A stretch of DNA of 64,000 nucleotides from DASWDH01 sp035318505 (GCA_035318505.1 DATHEQ010000285.1:13215-77214), one strand, 5' to 3'. Counted from the stretch's first letter, positions 1-11,672 are shown. The notes: generated by a model from the letters alone, not told the origin. Program-made: numbers and translations.

Positions 1-905
1 TGCGCGGCGCGTCGAAAGGGGAGGGGCTCGGTAACCAGTTTCTTTCGCACATCCGCGAGGTGGAGGCGATCCTGCACGTCGTGCGCTGCTTCGAGGACCC
101 CAACGTGGTGCACGTCGAGAACCGCGTCGATCCGGTCGCCGACGTGGACACGATCAGCGCCGAGCTTTGCCTCACCGATCTCGATGCCGCCGAGCGGCGG
201 CGTGAAAAGTCGCGCAAGATGTTGAAGGCAAACAAACCGGAAGATCGTCTGGCGATCGAAGTGTGTGACTTGCTCGTCGCGCACCTCGACAAGATGCAGC
301 CGGTCCGCACGCTCCTCGCCAGCGCAGCGGCGTCGAAGCAAGGTCCGCTCGCGACCCCGGAGGGGCAGACGATCGTGCGCGAGCTGCAGCTGCTCACGGC
401 CAAACCGAGTCTCTACGTGGCCAACGTCGACGAGGGCTCGCTCGCCGATGTCGGACGTAACCCCCACTTTGCCAAGCTGGCGGCGTTTGCCGAAAAGGAA
501 GGCGCTCACGTGATCGCGATCTGTGCGGCGCTCGAGGCGCAGATCGCCGAGCTCGATCCCGCCGATCGCCCGGAGTTTCTCTCCAGCGCTGGGCTGAAAG
601 AGCCCGGGCTCTTCCGGGTGATCCGTTCCGGCTACGACATGCTCGGACTCATCACGTTCTTCACGGCTGGCGATCCGGAAGTGCACGCCTGGACCGTGAC
701 CAGGGGAACGGTCGCGCCGGGGGCAGCCGGCAAGATCCACACGGACTTCGAAAAGGGATTCATTCGCGCCGAGGTCATTCGCTGGGACGAACTCGTGACG
801 CTCGGTAGCGAGGCGAAATGCCGCGAAGCGGGCAAGATCGCCATCGAGGGCAAGGAATACGTGGTGCAAGACGGCGACGTCATGCACTTCCGGTTCAACG
901 TCTGA
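1..905 (+). CDS. ychF: Redox/ribosome-associated ATPase YchF (OBG family), 3' part only
   Basis: The gene is cut by the left edge of the window; the frame opens at base 3 and is continuous with the GTG at 60, which is internal and not the start. The first visible residues (GEGLGNQFLSHIREV) and the following HVVRCF match the end of the YchF G-domain region. Next comes a helical coiled-coil section, the second part of the nucleotide-binding domain (PSLYVANVDEG), and the C-terminal TGS/DUF933 domain, including LGLITFFTAG, RGTVAPGAAGKIHTDFEKGFIRAEV and the terminal GDVMHFRFNV. YchF is a cytosolic ATPase that binds ribosomes and influences oxidative stress responses in other bacteria. It faces the convergent DUF2752 gene with a gap of about 30 bp. 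Identification is secure; only about 300 residues are visible. Confidence 0.95.
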   Translation, partial: RGASKGEGLGNQFLSHIREVEAILHVVRCFEDPNVVHVENRVDPVADVDTISAELCLTDLDAAERRREKSRKMLKANKPEDRLAIEVCDLLVAHLDKMQPVRTLLASAAASKQGPLATPEGQTIVRELQLLTAKPSLYVANVDEGSLADVGRNPHFAKLAAFAEKEGAHVIAICAALEAQIAELDPADRPEFLSSAGLKEPGLFRVIRSGYDMLGLITFFTAGDPEVHAWTVTRGTVAPGAAGKIHTDFEKGFIRAEVIRWDELVTLGSEAKCREAGKIAIEGKEYVVQDGDVMHFRFNV

Positions 906-938
906 CGCCGAAAGCGCGTGCCAGAGGTTCGGCTTGCG

Positions 939-1346
939 TTAAGTCAAGCTGACCGGTCCTCCGAAAAAGCCGAAGAAGCGCGCCACCCACACACCCAAGA
1001 GAAGGAACGCCAGCGCCGCGGCGAGCAGCTCGACGGACCGTGGAATGCGCGCGCCTCGCAAAGTGCCTCGACCTCGCACGTAGCCGACCGTCTGGGCGAC
1101 GATCCATCCGGTCGCACAAGGCACGATCACTGGCGAAAGCGGGTGAAGGGCGATCGCCTGCGCGACCTCCCCGCGGAGGAGCGCCACCGTCGCGCGCGTC
1201 ATCCCGCAACCAGGGCAGGGAATACGCAGTGCCAGCGCGACGAGGCAGAGCTTCACCGGGGAGAAGAGCAATGCAGCACCCGCTACGCCGGCGAGCGCCA
1301 CGAGCCCCGCGCGATGTAGCGGGCTCTGCGCCGACGACTTTGCCAT
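939..1346 (-). CDS. DUF2752 membrane protein
   Basis: About 135 residues from the ATG at 1346. The diagnostic DUF2752 motif is present (IPCPGCGMTRATVALLRGE, followed by A-x-x-L-H-P-L). Hydrophobic segments lie at the N-terminus, just after the motif, and at the C-terminus (LLAAALAFLLLGVWVARFFGFF), so an integral inner-membrane protein is expected. The function of the family is unknown. It starts 8 bp after the stop of the zinc-ribbon/DUF4234 gene upstream on the same strand, so the two are probably cotranscribed. A longer reading upstream of the ATG would overlap that gene in a different frame and carries no recognisable domain, so I rejected it. Confidence 0.85.
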   Translation of the reverse strand: MAKSSAQSPLHRAGLVALAGVAGAALLFSPVKLCLVALALRIPCPGCGMTRATVALLRGEVAQAIALHPLSPVIVPCATGWIVAQTVGYVRGRGTLRGARIPRSVELLAAALAFLLLGVWVARFFGFFGGPVSLT

Positions 1347-1354
1347 CGCTCCGC

Positions 1355-2731
1355 TCAGCTGGAAGCGCCCGCGGGATCCCACACCTCGTTCAAGTCCTTG
1401 GTGAGGAAGTAGGGGGCCAGCAAAAAGTACATGATGGGACCCGCCGACTGCTGGTTGCGCGAACCGGCGCGCTGCTTGGCTTCGGTCACCCAATCGGGGA
1501 GCTTGCCGAGCAAGACGACGAGACTGAGGACCGGCACGAAGATGTGCCACGGCACGATCTCTTCTTTGTTGAGGTAGGCCTTCAGCTCGGAGAGCATCAT
1601 GTAAAACGTGACCATGCCGTAGATGCCGCACGTGACGAAGGTGAGAAGCGTGACGACGACAGGGTTTCGCACCCCGGGTCTGGTCTCGGAATGCGACATG
1701 GGAGCGAGCGCGCTGCCGCCCGCTTGCACCATGCCGGCGCCTTGCGGCGCATACCCGCCCGGATCGTAGCCACCTTGCTGTGCACCGTACGGCGCTGGTC
1801 CGCCGTACCCGCCCGGCGACTGCCCGTAACCTTGGGGTGGCGCGCCGTAACCTTGGGGCGGGGGCCCGTAACCTTGGGGCGGCTCGCCGTAGCCGCCGGG
1901 GCCGGGCGCGCCGTAGCCGCCCGCTGGGGGCTGACCGTACCCGCCGGGAGGCGGGCCATAACCTTGCGGCGGAGCCCCGTAGGCGGGCGGTCCACCTTGC
2001 GGCGGTGCTCCGCCGTAGTCACCTGGACCTCCTTGTCCGGGCGGTGACCATGGCTGTTGTGGACCGGGCGGGTTCGCGCCGCCGCTCGCGCCGAAACCTG
2101 GAGGCGGCGCTCCGTAGGGTGGTGCCGCGCCGGGTGCGCCATATCCGCCGCCCATCTGATCGAGTGCGACCGTGCCTCCGAGCGGGTTCACGCGTTGGCC
2201 CGGCTGCTGAGCACCATACCCACCCTGCGCTGGGGTCGGCGCGTAGCCACCTTGCCCGCCGCCAGCTGGCGGAAATCCGGGCGGCGGAGGGGCAGTCGAA
2301 GCAGCGCCGGGATTCGGACCCGCTTGCGGCGGACCGGGCGAGTAGGGCGACACTGCGCCGGGCCCGGGTGTGTACGGGGCTGGCGCTTGGGGGCTCGCGG
2401 CCGTGGGCCCGTGTCCCGCACCGACAGGCCCGCCGGCCGGAGCACCGGCCGGCGAGAAAGGAACGAAACCACCAGGTGGCGCGACGCCGACCATCGTACC
2501 TTTGAAAGCCTGCTTGGGCGGTGCAGCAGGGGCGGCCGGACCGGGAGGCGGCGCTGCGGCGGCCGGTGGTGCAATGGGCGGGGGCGTCGAGTGCTTTGCC
2601 GCGCCCGGCTGATTCATCATCAGCATCGTCCCTTTGAACTTGGGGGCGGCTGCTCCCTTGATATTGAATCCGCACTTCGTACAGGTCGTGGCTGTTTCCG
2701 GGTTTTTCGTGCCGCAGTTCGGACAGAACAA
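1355..2731 (-). CDS. Zinc-ribbon protein with Pro/Gly/Tyr-rich linker and C-terminal DUF4234 membrane domain
   Basis: 458 residues. The N-terminus (MFCPNCGTKNPETATTCTKC) is a double CxxC zinc ribbon. Residues of about 45-345 are a low-complexity linker of Pro, Gly, Ala, Gln and Tyr, including a run of GYG-PPxx near-repeats encoded roughly at 1780-2060. The last 110 residues carry the DUF4234 signature (RNPVVVTLLTFVTCGIYGMVTFYM) with two or three membrane helices. The protein is probably an inner-membrane protein whose long disordered arm holds a cytoplasmic zinc finger; the role is unknown. It is transcribed away from nuoE and probably with the DUF2752 gene. The linker is GC-rich and repetitive, so its length may vary between strains. 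Confidence 0.85.
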   Translation of the reverse strand: MFCPNCGTKNPETATTCTKCGFNIKGAAAPKFKGTMLMMNQPGAAKHSTPPPIAPPAAAAPPPGPAAPAAPPKQAFKGTMVGVAPPGGFVPFSPAGAPAGGPVGAGHGPTAASPQAPAPYTPGPGAVSPYSPGPPQAGPNPGAASTAPPPPGFPPAGGGQGGYAPTPAQGGYGAQQPGQRVNPLGGTVALDQMGGGYGAPGAAPPYGAPPPGFGASGGANPPGPQQPWSPPGQGGPGDYGGAPPQGGPPAYGAPPQGYGPPPGGYGQPPAGGYGAPGPGGYGEPPQGYGPPPQGYGAPPQGYGQSPGGYGGPAPYGAQQGGYDPGGYAPQGAGMVQAGGSALAPMSHSETRPGVRNPVVVTLLTFVTCGIYGMVTFYMMLSELKAYLNKEEIVPWHIFVPVLSLVVLLGKLPDWVTEAKQRAGSRNQQSAGPIMYFLLAPYFLTKDLNEVWDPAGASS

Positions 2732-3088
2732 GTGTGCCTCCGAGAGCCGGGTTCTTCCCCGCTGGCGACGCCGATTGACGCCCCCCTTTACGCTACACGC
2801 AAGCCTCCCCGGTTCTCAAGCTTCGCGTGTGTAGGGCGTCAGCCCCACGCCGACCCCCTTGCCACCGGGATTTTTTGATGCGCTCGGCGGCGCGCCGTGC
2901 GGCCAAATCTGCGAACGGTGCCGCCGGATTACTACCTTGACACCGCGCCCGAGCGCCCACTAGGTTTCGCGCGAGTTGCGAAGGGGAATATCCCTCGGGC
3001 CTCGCGGTTCGTGACTCCGGTCACTCCCTTCTTTCCGCTTCCGCTCGCCGTAGCCCCCCCGCGCCGTCCCCGCCTTCAAGGACTCTCC
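2732..3088. other. Divergent intergenic region between the zinc-ribbon gene and nuoE
   Basis: About 357 bp separate the zinc-ribbon start and the chosen nuoE start. It holds the predicted nuoE promoter (2937-2966). The nuoE frame stays open upstream of the chosen ATG to about 2897, but that stretch has no NuoE similarity and no signal peptide, so I treat it as leader. I see no tRNA, riboswitch or repeat in it. Confidence 0.6.
2937..2966 (+). promoter_or_regulatory. Predicted sigma-70 type promoter for nuoEFJKLMN
   Basis: A perfect TTGACA at 2937-2942 is followed after 18 bp by TAGGTT at 2961-2966, which keeps the first two and the last base of the -10 consensus. A transcript would begin near 2974 and have a leader of about 115 nt before the nuoE ATG at 3089. 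Prediction from sequence only. Confidence 0.5.
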
Positions 3089-3568
3089 ATGGCCTTCGTC
3101 CTCTCCGCCGAACGGGAACGTGAGATGAGCGAAATCTTCACGCGCTATCCGACACGCAAAGCGGCGTGCATCCCGCTCCTCCATCTCTGCCAAGATCAAG
3201 AGGGATACGTCAGCGAAGAGGCGATGAGCTACGTCGCCGAGCAGCTCGGCATGGCACCGTCGCAGGTGAAGGGCGTCGTCACCTTCTACACGCTCTTCAA
3301 CACGGCACCGGTGGGGAAACACCAAGTCTGGGTGTGCAAGACGCTGTCCTGCGCGCTGCGCGGCGCCAAAGACATCATCGGGCATTGCGAGAAGCGACTC
3401 GGCGTGCACGTCGGAGAAACGACGAAGGACGGCAAAGTCACGCTGCGCACCGCGGAGTGCTTGGCTTCCTGCGGTACAGCGCCGATGATGCAGGTCGACA
3501 AGAAATATTACGAGAATCTCACTTCCGCCGAAGTCGACCGCATTCTCGATCGACTTCTCGAGGCTTGA
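3089..3568 (+). CDS. nuoE: NADH-quinone oxidoreductase subunit E (24 kDa, [2Fe-2S])
   Basis: 159 residues from the ATG at 3089, the usual NuoE length. The thioredoxin-like fold is recognisable, and the N1a [2Fe-2S] ligands are seen as CKTLSC (C-x4-C) and, about 40 residues later, CLASC (C-x3-C). The helical N-terminal domain includes KGVVTFYTLF. In the peripheral arm of complex I NuoE pairs with NuoF. It is the first gene of a seven-gene cluster in the order nuoE F J K L M N; nuoG, nuoH and nuoI, which often sit between nuoF and nuoJ, are missing here. A start about 64 codons upstream is possible but unsupported. Confidence 0.96.
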   Translation: MAFVLSAEREREMSEIFTRYPTRKAACIPLLHLCQDQEGYVSEEAMSYVAEQLGMAPSQVKGVVTFYTLFNTAPVGKHQVWVCKTLSCALRGAKDIIGHCEKRLGVHVGETTKDGKVTLRTAECLASCGTAPMMQVDKKYYENLTSAEVDRILDRLLEA

Positions 3569-3604
3569 TCCCACCGCTTCGAGGAGCAGAACCGCTTCGA
3601 TACA

Positions 3605-4951
3605 ATGCTCAAACCCGTCAAGATCCTCACCAAGATGTACGACGTCCCCGAAGGGTGGACGATGCGCGCCTACGAGCGGGCCGGCGGCTACCAGGCCGCC
3701 AAAAAAGCGCTGGGGATGCCGCAGGCGACCGTCATCGACGAGATGAAGAAGGGCAACGTGCGCGGTCGCGGCGGGGCCGGTTTTCCCGCGGGCGTGAAGT
3801 GGGGCTTCATGAAGCCCGACCCGCAGAAACCCGCTTATCTCGTCATCAATGCCGACGAAGGCGAGCCGGGTACGTTCAAAGACCGCACCCTGATGGAAAA
3901 GGATCCGCATCGGTGCATCGAGGGGTGCATCATCGGGTCTTACGCGATAGGCGCGCACGTCTGTTACATCTACGTGCGCGATGAGCTGCACCTCTCCAAA
4001 GAGCGGCTCTGGAGCGCCATCCGAGAAGCCAAGGACCGCGGCTTTCTCGGCGCGCATCCCTTCGGCGGCAACTACGCCATCGAAGTGTACGTGCACACCG
4101 GCGCCGGCGCGTACATCTGCGGCGAAGAAACCGCGCTCCTCGAGTCGCTCGAAGGCAAGCGCGGCGAGCCGCGTTTGAAACCGCCCTTCCCCGCGCAGCG
4201 CGGCGTCTTCGGTAACCCGACGACCGTGAACAACCTGGAGACCATCGCCGCGGTGCCCACCGTGATCGAGATGGGGGGCGAAGCGTTCTCCAAGCTTTCG
4301 TCGCTGCACCACTTGAACGACGGGGGCTGCCGTCTCTTCGGCGTCAGTGGACACGTCAAAAATCCGGGCATCTTCGAGGCCTGCGTGGGCCTCACCTTGC
4401 GTGAGCTCATCTACGACCTGGGGGGCGGGATGTCGCGGGGCGAGCTGCTCGGCGTCATTCCGGGGGGCTCGTCGTGTCCCGTGCTTCTGCCTTCCGAGAA
4501 GGTGAACGCCCCCGACGAGAAATCGGTGCTCCACCCCTGGCACGGACAGAGCGTGCTCGACGTGCCACTCGGCGTCGACACCATGCGTAACCTCGGCACC
4601 ATGCTCGGCACCTGCTGCGCCATCGTCTTTTCCGACGAGACATGCCCCGTCGCCGTGATGCAGAACTTGATGGCCTTCTACCGCCACGAATCGTGCGGGC
4701 AGTGCACGCCCTGTCGCGAGGGGGTCGGTTGGATCGACCGTATCGTCACCAAGCTTTTGCATGGCGAAGGCTCGGTCGACGAGCTCGATCGCATTCACGA
4801 TATCGGCAATGGGATCATGGGCAACACCATCTGCGCTTTCGGCGAAGGCTCGGCCATGCCGGCGCTCGGATTGGTGCGCAAGTTCCGGCGCCATTTCGAA
4901 GAGCACGCCACCGGCAAGCCGTGCTCCGCAGGGGGGCGGCTCGACGCATGA
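3605..4951 (+). CDS. nuoF: NADH-quinone oxidoreductase subunit F (51 kDa, FMN and NADH binding)
   Basis: 448 residues. Visible landmarks are the glycine-rich nucleotide-binding loop RGRGGAGFPAGVKW, the FMN-site segment NADEGEPGTFKDR, a second segment GAGAYICGEETALLESLEG, and the N3 [4Fe-4S] ligands ESCGQCTPCREG with the later cysteine in NTICAFGEGSA. This subunit oxidises NADH, passes electrons to FMN and then into the Fe-S chain. Its stop overlaps the nuoJ start (ATGA at 4948-4951), which implies translational coupling to a membrane-arm gene rather than to nuoG. Confidence 0.98.
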   Translation: MLKPVKILTKMYDVPEGWTMRAYERAGGYQAAKKALGMPQATVIDEMKKGNVRGRGGAGFPAGVKWGFMKPDPQKPAYLVINADEGEPGTFKDRTLMEKDPHRCIEGCIIGSYAIGAHVCYIYVRDELHLSKERLWSAIREAKDRGFLGAHPFGGNYAIEVYVHTGAGAYICGEETALLESLEGKRGEPRLKPPFPAQRGVFGNPTTVNNLETIAAVPTVIEMGGEAFSKLSSLHHLNDGGCRLFGVSGHVKNPGIFEACVGLTLRELIYDLGGGMSRGELLGVIPGGSSCPVLLPSEKVNAPDEKSVLHPWHGQSVLDVPLGVDTMRNLGTMLGTCCAIVFSDETCPVAVMQNLMAFYRHESCGQCTPCREGVGWIDRIVTKLLHGEGSVDELDRIHDIGNGIMGNTICAFGEGSAMPALGLVRKFRRHFEEHATGKPCSAGGRLDA

Positions 4952-5499
4952 ACGGGCTCTCCCTCGCTTTCTTCGGCATCTCCGCGTTGGCCACGCTCCT
5001 CGGCGCTCTCTTCGTCGTGATCTCGACGAACCCCATCCGGAGCGCGATGGCGCTTTTGCTCGCCATCGGCGGGGTGACCTGCCTTTTCATCGGGCTCGAC
5101 GCGCATTTTTTGGCGGCCATCGAGCTCATCGTCTATGCGGGCGCGGTGGTCATCCTCTTCATCTTCGTCATCATGTTGATCGGGCCCGACGCCACGCCGC
5201 CGCACGATTCGAAGGCGCTCTTCTCGCGCACGCTCGCCGCCGTCGTGTTCGGCGTGTTCGCGCTGGTGACGGGCTTTTTCATGATGCGGGCCAGCGGCGG
5301 CCTGCACCAGCTGCCTCCCTTCCGGCACGACTTCGGGACCATCGACATGTTCGGCCGCGAGCTCTTCACGCGCGGGCTCGTGCCGTTCGAGCTCACCACC
5401 GCGCTCTTCGTGGTGGCCGTCGTGGGAGCGCTGGCCGTCGCGCGCGGGCGCCACAAGAGCGACGCGACGGGTTCATCGGCGAAGGAGCCGTCGCCGTGA
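4948..5499 (+). CDS. nuoJ: NADH-quinone oxidoreductase subunit J (membrane arm)
   Basis: 183 residues from the ATG that overlaps the nuoF stop. It has five hydrophobic helices and the typical NuoJ core ISTNPIRSAMALLLAIGG, followed by FLAAIELIVYAGAVVILFIFVIML, which contains the pi-bulge helix of TM3. The C-terminal tail of about 15 residues is hydrophilic. NuoJ lies in the E-channel region between the quinone site and the antiporter-like subunits. Its TGA overlaps the nuoK GTG start. Confidence 0.96.
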   Translation: MNGLSLAFFGISALATLLGALFVVISTNPIRSAMALLLAIGGVTCLFIGLDAHFLAAIELIVYAGAVVILFIFVIMLIGPDATPPHDSKALFSRTLAAVVFGVFALVTGFFMMRASGGLHQLPPFRHDFGTIDMFGRELFTRGLVPFELTTALFVVAVVGALAVARGRHKSDATGSSAKEPSP

Positions 5500-5801
5500 T
5501 CCCCGTCGAGTACTACCTCGTCGTGGCCGGCGTCATGTTCGGCATCGGCGGCATCGGGTTCTTGTCGCGCCGTAACCTGCTCGTGCAGCTGATGTGCATC
5601 GAGCTCCTTCTCAATTCCGTGAATGTTACGTTGGTCGCCTTCAACCGCATGCGGCCCGACGACCATAACGGCCAAATGTTCGCTTTCTTCGTCATTGCCG
5701 TAGCCGCTGCGGAAGCCGCAGTGGGTCTGGCGATCGGCCTCGCCATCTACCGCCTCAGTCGCTCCGTTCGCAGCGACGAAGCCGACTTGCTCAAGAACTG
5801 A
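5496..5801 (+). CDS. nuoK: NADH-quinone oxidoreductase subunit K (membrane arm)
   Basis: 101 residues from a GTG at 5496 that overlaps the nuoJ stop by 4 bp (GTGA). There are three transmembrane helices. The two proton-path glutamates are recognisable, one in CIELLLNSVN of TM2 and one in VAAAEAAVGLAIGLAIYR of TM3. Length and motifs are typical of NuoK. I chose the GTG because the frame has no ATG before the conserved first helix and because the overlap matches the rest of the operon. Confidence 0.95.
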   Translation: MIPVEYYLVVAGVMFGIGGIGFLSRRNLLVQLMCIELLLNSVNVTLVAFNRMRPDDHNGQMFAFFVIAVAAAEAAVGLAIGLAIYRLSRSVRSDEADLLKN

Positions 5802-5811
5802 GCGACGCGCG

Positions 5812-8348
5812 ATGGAACTCCTTTCCAATATCTTCCCCCCGCAGAACTTCACGCTGATCGCTTTCATCCTGGGTTTGCCGGCGCTGGGAGCCTTCGTCAA
5901 CGGCGTCTTCGGCAAGCGTCTCGGCAAAGACGGCGTGCGCCTGATGGCGCTCTCCGCCATCGGCGGCTCGTTCCTCGCCTCGCTCATCGCCTTCGCCATG
6001 TTGGTCGGCTTCGGAAGGCAGGCCCACGGCGAGCACGGCGCCCACCAAGCGGGGGAGGCCATTTCGCAGCTGAAGTTCACCGCCTGGCATTGGTTCGACG
6101 TGTCGACCAACGGCGGCTTCGGCTCGGCGCCCATCGAAGTCGCCTTCGTCATCGACCACCTGACCTCGGTGATGATGCTCATCATCACGGGCATCGGCTT
6201 TCTGATCCATCTCTACGCCACCGCGTACATGTGGGACGACCAGCGAGGCGATGGAGGCTTTCACCGCTTTTTCGCCTACCTCAACTTGTTCTGCTTCGCG
6301 ATGCTCGTCCTCGTCATGGGCTCGAGCTTGCCGCTTCTCTTCGTGGGGTGGGAAGGCGTTGGTCTCTGTAGCTATCTGCTCATCGGGTTCTGGTACTCCG
6401 ACGACGCCAACGCCGCGGCGGGCAAGAAGGCGTTCATCGCCAATCGCATCGGCGATTTCGGGCTTCTGGTGGCGATGGGGCTTCTCCTTTCGTATGGGGG
6501 CGCGCTCGATTGGGGCGGGATCGCTTCGGGAACGGGCTCGCTGATGCAGCGGGTGCAGGTCTGGCCGATCGGTCACGCGCCGACGACCGGTCTGGGAGGC
6601 GCCATCGTTTCGGCGATGCCGTGGCTCTTTCGGCCGCTCACTCCCACCGTTGCGACGGTGGTCGGGCTTTGCCTTTTCCTCGGCTGCGCCGGCAAGAGCG
6701 CGCAGATCCCGCTCTACGTTTGGCTACCGGACGCCATGGCCGGTCCCACGCCGGTGAGCGCGCTCATCCACGCCGCCACGATGGTGACGGCGGGCGTCTA
6801 CCTGGTGTGCCGGCTTTGGTACGTGTTTTTGCTCTCGCCCTTCGTGATGGCGACGATCGCGGTCATCGGCGTGGCGACGGCGTTCTTCGCCGCCACCATC
6901 GGGCTCGCGCAAAACGACATCAAAAAGGTGCTCGCTTACTCCACCGTGAGCCAGCTCGGCTTCATGTTCCTCGGCGTGGGCGTGGGCGCTTTCTCGGACG
7001 GCTTCTTCCACGTGTTCACGCACGCGTTTTTCAAAGCTTGCCTCTTTCTCGGCGCAGGCTCCGTGATTCACGCCATGCATGCCGGCATCCACGACGCCGC
7101 GGCTTCGCAGGACATGCGCAACATGGGCGGGTTACGCAAGTGGCTCCCCACCACCTACCTCACGTTCCTCGCCTCGTGCCTCGCCATCGGCGGATTCCCG
7201 CTCACGTCGGGATTTTTCTCGAAGGACGAGATCCTCTACCGCGCTTACGTGACGCACATCTCGGCGGCACCGGCCGAACCTGGCGTGGCGCGCTGGGAAG
7301 CGCCGGCGTGGTTCGGACCGATGCTCTATTGGGTTGGCATCCTCGCCGCCACCATGACGGCCTTCTACATGTTCCGCGCGCTTTTCCTCACGTTCTGGGG
7401 TGATTTTCGCGGGTGGGAGATCGGCAAGCCCGCGGCGGCAAGCGTGGATGCGGGCGCGCATGGCCGCGATCATCGAGGCCCCGCGCCGGCTCCCCACGAG
7501 TCGCCGTGGCCCATGACGTTGCCCTTGCTGGTGCTGGGCGCGTTCGCTTTGGTGGGCGGTATTTTCAATCCCGGTCTTCTCTCCAAAGAGCCGGGGCTCG
7601 AGCATTGGCTCGCTCCCGTTTTCGAGCTGAGCGAGCATTACGTCAAGGTGAACGAAGGCGCTCCCTCGAAGTGGCTCTTGGCGGCCCCCGGCGTGATGGC
7701 GTTTCTCGTCGGTGCCGGCGGCGCCTATTTCGTTTACGTCATGAACAAAGGGGCTCCCGCACGCGCGTTCACCGAGAAGGTCCCCGGGCTCTACCGTCTC
7801 GTCCTCGACAAGTGGCGCATCGACGAGCTCTACGAGAACACGGTCATCGGCGCAATCGAGTCGCTCGCCGAGACGGCGGCGCAGTTCGACAAATGGTTCA
7901 TCGACGGCATCATCGCGCGGCTGACCGCCCTCGTCGTGGCGGCGTTCGGCACGGTTTTGCGCGCCTTTCAGACGGGCGTCGTGCACGTCTATGCGGCGGC
8001 GATGGTGCTCGGCGTCACCTTGTTCGGGTGGTTTTTCGTGTGGCAGCCGCAAGCGCAAGCCACCGTGCGCGAACAGGGCAGCGGCAAGTACCTCGTCGAG
8101 GCGTCACCGGGGCTCGGCTACAGCTTCCGCTGGCATTCTCAAACGCCTGATCGACCGGACAGCGAAGCCTTCACCAGCCGAAGATCGGTGGAGGTCGAAG
8201 TGGCACCGGGAGAGACCAAGCTCGTCAAGGTCGACGTCAAGAACGCGTTCGATCGCACGACGACCGGTACCGTCGCGGTGACCCGACCGAGTGCTGCGCC
8301 GGCGGGTAGCGAAAAACCGGCGCCGCCCGTGATGAAGGGGTCCCTCCA

Positions 8349-8352
<4 letters not shown>
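5812..8352 (+). CDS. nuoL: NADH-quinone oxidoreductase subunit L with C-terminal extension
   Basis: 846 residues; typical NuoL proteins have about 610-680. The antiporter core is clear: FIDHLTSVMMLIITGIGFLIH, GWEGVGLCSYLLIGFWY with the conserved Glu, LPDAMAGPTPVSALIHAATMVTAG with the proton-path residues, IGLAQNDIKKVLAYSTVSQLG with the Lys, and the lateral helix leading to TM16 near residue 735. After TM16 an extra hydrophilic stretch of about 100 residues follows (about 744-846). It contains a beta-rich SVEVEVAPGETKLVKVDVKN and a Pro/Ala/Ser-rich tail, and resembles an Ig-like or FixG-type beta sandwich. A second hydrophilic insert occurs around residues 535-570. The stop overlaps nuoM. Confidence 0.96.
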
Positions 8353-10160
<1,808 letters not shown>

Positions 10161-10163
10161 GCC

Positions 10164-11672
10164 ATGGGCTTGCTCTTCGCTACCTCGCCGCTGCTCATCG
10201 TTTCGTTGGGCGCGCTGCTCTTGATGCTTACCGAGGCATTTTCGAACAAGCAAGCCGAGGGGGACCTGGCGCTCGGCACCGCCGTGACGCTTCTCGCCGG
10301 AGCGTCGACGGCGATAGCGGTGTGGATGGTCGGCCCCGAGAACATCGAGGGTGCCGCGGCTCTCGCGCCGTACCTTCTCACCGACCGCTTCGCGATGTTC
10401 TTCGATTTCGTCATCTGCCTCGGGGGCGCCCTGGCGGCGCTTTTGGCGGGCGGGTATTTGCCCGAGCACGGCCTGGAGCGCGGCGAGTTCTATCCGCTCA
10501 TCATGTTTTCTTCGGTCGGGGCCATGGTCCTGGCCGGGTCGGGCGATCTCTTGTCACTCTTCATCGGTCTCGAGACGATGTCGCTCGGTGTCTACGCCAT
10601 GACCGGGTTTCGCCGCGGCTCGCGCCGCTCCGTCGAAGCGGCGATGAAGTACTTCTTGCTCGGATCTTTCGCGGCCGCGATCCTGCTCTACGGTGGAGCA
10701 CTGCTCTACGGCGCCACCGGGCACACCGATCTCGCCGGCATCGGCCAGCGCATTGCCTCTGCGGCGTCGCAGAAAGGCGCCCAAGCGGTGTCACTCCCGT
10801 TCGTCATCGTGGGGCTGATGCTCGTCTTGGTGGGGCTCGTCTTCAAGGTGAGCGCGGTCCCTTTCCATATGTGGACGCCGGACGCTTACGAAGGAGCGCC
10901 CACGCCGGCAACGGCCTTCATGGCGGTGGCGGTGAAGAGCGCTGCGTTCGCCATGATGATGCGCGTGCTGCTCATCGCTTTCAGCGATCCGGATTCGTCG
11001 TCGTGGGGCGCGGGTTGGCCGCCTGTCATCGCGGGGCTGGCGGTGCTCACGATGACCGTCGCCAACGTCATCGCGGGTCGCCAAGAGTCGGTGAAACGCA
11101 TGCTCGCGTACTCGTCGATCGCCCACGCCGGGTACGTGCTCATCGGCGTGGCCGCCACCATTCGCCAGAACGGGCACGAAGCCGAAGGCGCGGTCCTTTT
11201 CTATCTGCTCACGTACACGGTCTCGACGGCCGGCGCGTTTGGCGCGCTCATTCTTTGCGGACGCAAGGGCGCCGAAGCGACGAGCTACGAGGATCTGGCT
11301 GGAGTTGGCCGGCGGCACCCTGGCGCGGCGCTCCCCTTCGCGCTGTTCTTGCTCTCGCTCGCCGGCGTTCCCCCGGCGGCCGGATTCTTCGGCAAGTTTT
11401 ATATCTTCCGGGCTGCCGTATTCGGCGGCGGGGGCTTTTACTGGCTCGCGGTCATTGGTCTTTTGAACAGCGTCGTCGGCGCCTATTACTACCTGCGCGT
11501 CATCGTCTACATGTACATGCGCGAGCCCGCTCCCGGCGCGGCCATCGCCGTGCCCATGCGGTCCGGGTACGTGGTGTTCGCGCTCTTGGCATGCGCGCTG
11601 CTTGTACTCGGTCTCGGGCTGTTTCCCGGCTCCATGCTCGATATCGCGTTGCATGCACCGGTTCGCGGCTGA
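10164..11672 (+). CDS. nuoN: NADH-quinone oxidoreductase subunit N
   Basis: 502 residues, normal for NuoN. The antiporter-like core shows GLETMSLGVYAMTGFRRGSRR with the conserved Glu, VSAVPFHMWTPDAYEGAPTPATAFMAV, RQESVKRMLAYSSIAHAGY with the Lys-containing helix, and ASLAGVPPAAGFFGKFYIF-like C-terminal helices (LSLAGVPPAAGFFGKF). About 14 transmembrane helices are expected. It starts 3 bp after the nuoM stop and ends the first nuo cluster; the next gene on the strand encodes a lipoprotein 24 bp later that may share the transcript. Confidence 0.97.
   Translation: MGLLFATSPLLIVSLGALLLMLTEAFSNKQAEGDLALGTAVTLLAGASTAIAVWMVGPENIEGAAALAPYLLTDRFAMFFDFVICLGGALAALLAGGYLPEHGLERGEFYPLIMFSSVGAMVLAGSGDLLSLFIGLETMSLGVYAMTGFRRGSRRSVEAAMKYFLLGSFAAAILLYGGALLYGATGHTDLAGIGQRIASAASQKGAQAVSLPFVIVGLMLVLVGLVFKVSAVPFHMWTPDAYEGAPTPATAFMAVAVKSAAFAMMMRVLLIAFSDPDSSSWGAGWPPVIAGLAVLTMTVANVIAGRQESVKRMLAYSSIAHAGYVLIGVAATIRQNGHEAEGAVLFYLLTYTVSTAGAFGALILCGRKGAEATSYEDLAGVGRRHPGAALPFALFLLSLAGVPPAAGFFGKFYIFRAAVFGGGGFYWLAVIGLLNSVVGAYYYLRVIVYMYMREPAPGAAIAVPMRSGYVVFALLACALLVLGLGLFPGSMLDIALHAPVRG

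Noticed and set aside
2960..4906. Long open frame on the minus strand opposite nuoE and nuoF
   Set aside because: High-GC shadow of real genes; no domain, start site or signal, and the plus-strand genes are unmistakable.
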